37,990 nucleotides of DNA from Acidobacteriota bacterium. Its GTDB lineage: Bacteria; Acidobacteriota; Blastocatellia; RBC074. A model generated the notes under the pieces. It made no database searches and was not told the origin of the DNA. It saw only the letters and a program-made list of their open reading frames with translations. The stretch spans positions 1 to 37,990 of the forward strand of contig JAEUQO010000424.1 of the NCBI GenBank assembly GCA_016789605.1. Reading direction: 5' to 3'. A program made the translations under genes and the position numbers. Positions 34,081-37,990 of the stretch are shown here, one piece after another (positions within the stretch are counted from its first letter, which is position 1; the number at the start of each line of letters is the position of its first letter).

Positions 34081-35861
34081 GGTTGCGGCCTTTCTGTCGC
34101 GACAGGCGCTTTCAGCACGCTGTATTTTCCGGCGCGAAACAGTGGCTGGAATTTGTCATCGTAAGCGCCGCGCGCCACGACATATTGGCAATTCCATTCC
34201 TGTGCCAACGCGAACAGGTAATCGGGCGCACAGGTCGTCGCGGCATAGCCTACGCTGGCGCGTTCAGCGACTTGGCGGTTTTCCAAATACCGAGAAGGCG
34301 AAAGCCACACCAGGCGCGGCATGGCCTCGCTGATGGTTGTGCGCAACGACAGCAGGCGAAATGGCGCTTGATCCGGCGGCGTCAAAAAACGATCTGTCGG
34401 TTGCGTATTGGCCTGGCACCACAACCGTACTGCGCGCCAGTCAGGATCAGTCCAACGCGCGTAATAGCTATGACGGTACAACGACGCCGTCAGCAAACAG
34501 TAGATGATCAAGCTCCACGACAGCGGCAGATACCAGCGCTTCACACTTGGCAGGCATAACACCGCCAGACAAAGCGCGCCGGGCAACAGCAATTGCGGCG
34601 AACGCAACGACGCCACCGGTTGACGTTCGCCCAGCGCCCACGCCGCCACGATACCTGCCACGGCCAGCAACAGAATCACTCCCGCCAAACCGGCAATCAG
34701 AAAATCTGACTGGCCGCGCCAGTGTTGTGCCAAAAAGTAACAGACAGCCAGGAGTGCAAACGGCAGCAACAGGATGGAATTCAGCGTGGTTAACACCAAC
34801 ACCGAAGCGAGCAGCAAACCCGCCAGCCGCGACGCTTTGAACGCTTCGACCATGGCCGCCGCGATCACCATAAAGCACAGCAGCGTCACCCAATAAAACA
34901 CACGCATGGGCTGAAACTGCATCAGTTGCAATTGGCCGCTGAGCACTGCCGCCAGCGAAAGCACGCTCCCGATCATTGCGCCGCAGCCTGCGGCTTGTAA
35001 TAAGAATGCGAACTTTGCTTCGTGGCGTAAGAAGCGATCATACGCCGCCCACGCCAGTCCGAAGATGGCGGCAAATCCCAGCCACGCTTGCCAGCCCTGG
35101 CTGAAAAGCGAGATGTGACCCGTGCTGCCGATCAGCGAACGAAACAGCGGAATTTCTTCTGCCGACAACGGTGGTGGCGCAAGCGCTGTTAGGTAGACAA
35201 GGCAGCAAAGCCCGAATACGGCCAGTCCCGGCCAAAATCCTTTGCCAAATTGCCGCCGCCAAAACAGCAGCGGAGCAAAACACAGCGCGAACTGCAAGCC
35301 GACCAGCACGTGCACGAGCACTGCCAAACCCGTCAGCAACCAGAACCAGAACCAACGTTGTCGGAGCAAACTGCCGAGCGCGAATAAGCCCAGAATCAAT
35401 GCGACTTCGTTATGCGTCAGCAGCGGCAGAAAGAGCGTCACGCTGCCCAGCAAGGCGGGCTTCTGATGACAACACCAGGCGACCAGCACGACCAGAAACC
35501 ACGGATCGCGTTTGAGCGCCCAGGCCACATAACAGATTCCGGCCAGCAACAGCAGCTTTGAAATCAGATACAACGCATAAACGATGGGCTCTGTCTGTTG
35601 CGGCGCGATTCTGGCCAGGCGCAGCGCTTGTGCGAGCAGCAGGTAAAAGCCGCTTTTGAATGCGCGCAACACGGGGACATCCTGATCATTGGGAAAAAGC
35701 CCCGGCTCAATTGTTTGCACCAACGGCGTCAGTTGGTCGCCGCTGTTCAGATAGTCGAACAGAAATGGGCTGCCCCAAATCGCAAAGGCCGCAAACAGCA
35801 ACGTTGCCGCCAACAGCGCCGGGCGTGGTTCAAATTGGGAATTGTTTGCAGAGCTAGGCAT
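34077..35861 (-). CDS. Polytopic membrane protein, possible GT-C-type transferase, family not recognised
   Basis: 594 residues with about 12-13 hydrophobic segments and a soluble C-terminus of ~110 residues. The first periplasmic loop has FLFDYLNSGDQLTPLVQ, where an aspartate follows the first helix as in GT-C enzymes, and FPNDQDVPVLRAFKSGFYL. The C-terminal part begins after the last helix with WTDPDWRAVRLWCQANTQPTD and includes RFLTPPDQAPFRLLSLRT and WNCQYVVARGAYDD. This resembles the soluble region that follows the last helix in several poorly characterised membrane proteins of polysaccharide loci. It overlaps neuA by 4 bases and follows a GT2 by 5 bases, so it is surely part of the same pathway, possibly a polyprenyl-linked sugar transferase or polymerase. 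Confidence 0.75.
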   Translation of the reverse strand: MPSSANNSQFEPRPALLAATLLFAAFAIWGSPFLFDYLNSGDQLTPLVQTIEPGLFPNDQDVPVLRAFKSGFYLLLAQALRLARIAPQQTEPIVYALYLISKLLLLAGICYVAWALKRDPWFLVVLVAWCCHQKPALLGSVTLFLPLLTHNEVALILGLFALGSLLRQRWFWFWLLTGLAVLVHVLVGLQFALCFAPLLFWRRQFGKGFWPGLAVFGLCCLVYLTALAPPPLSAEEIPLFRSLIGSTGHISLFSQGWQAWLGFAAIFGLAWAAYDRFLRHEAKFAFLLQAAGCGAMIGSVLSLAAVLSGQLQLMQFQPMRVFYWVTLLCFMVIAAAMVEAFKASRLAGLLLASVLVLTTLNSILLLPFALLAVCYFLAQHWRGQSDFLIAGLAGVILLLAVAGIVAAWALGERQPVASLRSPQLLLPGALCLAVLCLPSVKRWYLPLSWSLIIYCLLTASLYRHSYYARWTDPDWRAVRLWCQANTQPTDRFLTPPDQAPFRLLSLRTTISEAMPRLVWLSPSRYLENRQVAERASVGYAATTCAPDYLFALAQEWNCQYVVARGAYDDKFQPLFRAGKYSVLKAPVATERPQP

Positions 35862-35866
35862 GCGTG

Positions 35867-36751
35867 TCAGCGGTGTTGTTCAAACTCCGAAAAACTGCCG
35901 CGTTTCGGTGCGCGTTTGGCCTGCCAGGGAATGGTCACTTGATAGGTGTTCCAGATCAGATTGTCGGCGATATAGCGAATGGCAACCAGTGGAGCCGCCA
36001 GCAAGGTTCTGACTGCCAGTTTCAGATATTGCCCCCAACCGAGCGGCGCGCGTCCGGTGATGCGATAGAGCGACAAGTGCTGACGATTTTCGCGCAGCCA
36101 GCGTTCGCGGCGGCCATATTTGCGCGTGTACATCCAGAGCGCTTCGGCGCAGCAACGAATCTTGTAGCCTTTGGCCAGCACTTGTGACGCCCAAAGCTTG
36201 TCTTCGTTCGATTCCAGTTCTTCGTCGTATTTGACCTCTTCCCAGACAGCGCGGCGGATCACGCAACAACCGCCGGTCGGATATTCGCCCACCCAGGCCG
36301 TGCCAGATTCAGCCTGACGTTGTTCGGCGGCAGACGCATATTGAATGTCTTTGGGTTGATACCAGGTGGCGAGTTGGCGTGGACTGGTCACGAGCAGACA
36401 ACGCGCCGCAGCCATTTGCGGATCGCTGAACGGCGCAACTGCGCTCGCTAAAAAATATGCGCCGATGGGCAACGCGTGAGCGCTGAGCAGCAAAACCAGT
36501 TCTCCGCGCGCCGCCTGTACGCCGACGTTGATGGCGCGTCCATAGCTGAATTCCGCGCGGCTGAGCGTGACGATGCGCGCGCCGAAGGTTTCGGCCAGCG
36601 AGCGCGTGTCGTCCGTGGATTCGTTGTCTACCAGTACGACTTCCCACGCGAAATCACATTGCTGCGCGCGCAGCGCCGCCAGCACATTGCGCAAACTTTG
36701 CGCTTCGTTGCGGCAGCGAATCACGATGGAAAGTTTGGGCGACGAATTCAT
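35867..36751 (-). CDS. GT2 glycosyltransferase (rhamnosyltransferase-like)
   Basis: 294 residues from the ATG at 36751; a TTG at 36784, just after the neuC stop, would add 11 residues and neither has a good ribosome binding site. GT-A fold: KLSIVIRCRNEAQSLRNVL, WEVVLVDNESTDDTRSLAE, EFSYGRAINVGVQAARGELV. At the position where a DxD is usual the sequence reads LLLSAHALPIGA, as in a branch of rhamnosyltransferase-like GT2s, here with His in place of Asp. WVGEYPTGGCCVIRRAVWEEV and YDEELESNEDKLWASQVLAKG supply the catalytic ED-type residues. There are no membrane segments except a weak C-terminal hydrophobic patch. It is co-transcribed with neuC. Confidence 0.88.
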   Translation of the reverse strand: MNSSPKLSIVIRCRNEAQSLRNVLAALRAQQCDFAWEVVLVDNESTDDTRSLAETFGARIVTLSRAEFSYGRAINVGVQAARGELVLLLSAHALPIGAYFLASAVAPFSDPQMAAARCLLVTSPRQLATWYQPKDIQYASAAEQRQAESGTAWVGEYPTGGCCVIRRAVWEEVKYDEELESNEDKLWASQVLAKGYKIRCCAEALWMYTRKYGRRERWLRENRQHLSLYRITGRAPLGWGQYLKLAVRTLLAAPLVAIRYIADNLIWNTYQVTIPWQAKRAPKRGSFSEFEQHR

Positions 36752-36786
36752 AGCGTGTTCGGGGAGTTGACGGTTGGCTGGCAAGC

Positions 36787-37944
36787 TTATTGGTAAATGT
36801 AGTGCAGTCGTTTTTGCACATACGGCTGCAAATCACACAGCGATCGGGCGATGCGTTCGGAGACATAGCCGTCGCCATACAGCTTGCTGGGTTCGTAACG
36901 GCCGTGGTCGAGTTGTTCGCGAACGGCGTCAAAAATCGCCGTTGCCAAGGGCGCTACGCGCATTACATGCGCGTCGGTTTCGCGGCCTTCCTGCCGCTTG
37001 CCGCACAACACAATGGGCGTGCCGAAATAGCCCGCGTCGCGTACGAAGCTGCTGGAATTGCCAATTGCACACGCGGCATTGGCCAACACCTTCAGATAGT
37101 TTTCGGGCGTCAGGTTGGTCAAGGTGCGCAACCAGGTTGGTTGTTGATTGACGCGAAACGTACGGATCGCTTTGCTGATGTGATCCGATCCGGCGTCAAT
37201 GTTCGGCCAGAGCAAGACCGTCTGCATTGCCAACCGGCGCAACGCCTCCAGCAGGTTTTCCATTTGCGTGCGTTCGCCGCCAAATTCGGTAGTGGTCGGG
37301 TGAAAGAGCACCAGCAAGAACGGACGCTCGATATCAATCGTCGCGCCGCCGCCGCCGAGGTGCAGCACTTCGGGCGTCAAGGTCGGGTCGAATTCGCGCG
37401 CGATGTCGGACGACGGACAGCCGACAGACAAGATTGTTTCGGGCGCTTCGCCCATGCGCACCAGGTATTCGGCAGAACGTTTCGTGCTGGGAAAATGGAA
37501 GTGCGCAAATTTGCTAATGGCGTGGCGCGCGCTTTCGTCAATCGAACCGGAAACTTCGCCGCCCTGAATGTGCGCGATGCAAATGTTCATATATGCCGCA
37601 GCGATGGCAGCCGCCAGCGCTTCGTAACGGTCACCGATCAGCAACACCACATCAGGTTTCAGGCGCTGAAATTCGCTGGCAAATTCGACCACGCCAAACC
37701 CGACCGATTTCGCCATCGTTGCGGGCGTTGATCCTTCCAATTCCAGAAAGACTTCGCCAGCAACCTGAAAGCCGTCTTGCCGCACCACATTCACCGGTTG
37801 ATCAAACCGTTCCAGCACCATCGTGCCAGCCGCGATGATTTGCAATTCCAGTTCGGGCCGTTTTTGAATCGCCGTCATCACGGGTTTCAAACGACCATAA
37901 TTGGCGCGGTCAACCAGCACCACACAGACTTTTCGTTTACGCAA
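36787..37944 (-). CDS. neuC: Hydrolysing UDP-N-acetylglucosamine 2-epimerase (NeuC type)
   Basis: 385 residues, the usual length. It converts a UDP-HexNAc to the free 2-epimer (e.g. ManNAc) for nonulosonic acid synthesis. Motifs: RANYGRLKPVMTAI, VVLLIGDRYEALAAAIAAAY, IAHIQGGEVSGSIDESARHA, KFAHFHFPSTKRSAEYLVRMGE, and in the C-terminal half VLFHPTTTEFGGERTQ, AIGNSSSFVRDAGYFGTP. The GSIDE segment is diagnostic of the hydrolysing subgroup. The start is TTG at 37944, supported by GGAGG 6 bases upstream. It overlaps the end of the upstream partial gene by 8 bases. A neuB-type synthase would be the expected partner but is not seen in the window. Confidence 0.93.
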   Translation of the reverse strand: MRKRKVCVVLVDRANYGRLKPVMTAIQKRPELELQIIAAGTMVLERFDQPVNVVRQDGFQVAGEVFLELEGSTPATMAKSVGFGVVEFASEFQRLKPDVVLLIGDRYEALAAAIAAAYMNICIAHIQGGEVSGSIDESARHAISKFAHFHFPSTKRSAEYLVRMGEAPETILSVGCPSSDIAREFDPTLTPEVLHLGGGGATIDIERPFLLVLFHPTTTEFGGERTQMENLLEALRRLAMQTVLLWPNIDAGSDHISKAIRTFRVNQQPTWLRTLTNLTPENYLKVLANAACAIGNSSSFVRDAGYFGTPIVLCGKRQEGRETDAHVMRVAPLATAIFDAVREQLDHGRYEPSKLYGDGYVSERIARSLCDLQPYVQKRLHYIYQ

Positions 37945-37990
37945 AATCTTCCTCCGTCAATTGTGCGTCGGCGACGACGGCGCGCGCCAA
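37937..37990 (-). CDS. C-terminal 17 residues of an upstream gene, unidentified
   Basis: A minus-strand frame enters from the right edge and ends at TAA (37939-37937) with the sequence LARAVVADAQLTEEDFA. It contains the GGAGG ribosome binding site of neuC and overlaps its TTG by 8 bases, which is the arrangement seen between coupled genes in this locus. That supports it as a real coding end, but 17 residues are too few to identify it. Neighbour logic would suggest a nonulosonate-pathway gene. Confidence 0.45.
   Translation of the reverse strand: MARAVVADAQLTEEDFA

Overview
The window looks like chromosomal DNA from an Acidobacteriota bacterium, most likely of the Blastocatellia type. That placement is an inference. 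It rests on a large secreted SBBP beta-propeller-repeat protein ending in a TIGR03437 (Solibacter-type) C-terminal domain, a second large secreted protein with Pro-Thr linkers, a ThuA-like protein, moderately high GC, and short dispersed repeats built on a GCTCCGTAGGAGCG core. I see no insertion sequence, prophage, CRISPR array or rRNA.

Left part (1-12.7 kb): ordinary, mostly unlinked genes. There is the start of a YciI-like gene (minus strand), a 536-bp non-coding stretch carrying the palindromic repeats and a good promoter, then alaS, whose middle third differs from the rest in composition. After a terminator-like hairpin come an FtsX/MacB-type permease and an overlapping LPG-synthase-TM flippase-like gene. 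The 980-residue SBBP protein lies on the opposite strand with a near-consensus promoter. Next are a small secreted basic protein followed by a hairpin terminator, a DinB-family gene, tRNA-Cys(GCA) on the minus strand, and an overlapping ThuA-like / class-C-beta-lactamase-like pair.

Right part (12.7-38 kb): everything is on the minus strand. From about 38 kb down to 16 kb runs a tightly packed surface-polysaccharide locus, with many 4-bp stop/start overlaps. In transcription order it encodes an unidentified upstream gene (C-terminus only), NeuC-type hydrolysing UDP-GlcNAc 2-epimerase, a GT2, a polytopic membrane protein, NeuA-type CMP-nonulosonate cytidylyltransferase, a GT39-like protein, asparagine synthase/amidotransferase, Wzt-type ABC ATPase with a sugar-binding-type C-terminus, GT4, another GT-B-like protein, GT4, serine-acetyltransferase-like hexapeptide protein, GT4, a GT39-GT4 fusion, an O-antigen ligase/polymerase, GT4, a CapK/PaaK-like adenylating enzyme and a GT2 with membrane tail. 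It ends with a weak hairpin followed by a secreted Fn3 / beta-helix / CAP protein.

Taken together, the locus probably makes a sialic-acid-like (nonulosonate) polysaccharide with amide, acyl or acetyl decorations. NeuC and NeuA supply the activated sugar, the GT4/GT2/GT39 enzymes assemble it, AsnB, CapK-like and SAT-like enzymes modify it, and Wzt or the Wzy/WaaL-like protein handle export, polymerisation or ligation. Wzm, Wzx, Wza/Wzc, NeuB and the initiating transferase are not in the window and may lie beyond its right edge. The most unusual points are the GT39-GT4 single-chain fusion, the Fn3/beta-helix/CAP architecture, and the mosaic look of alaS.
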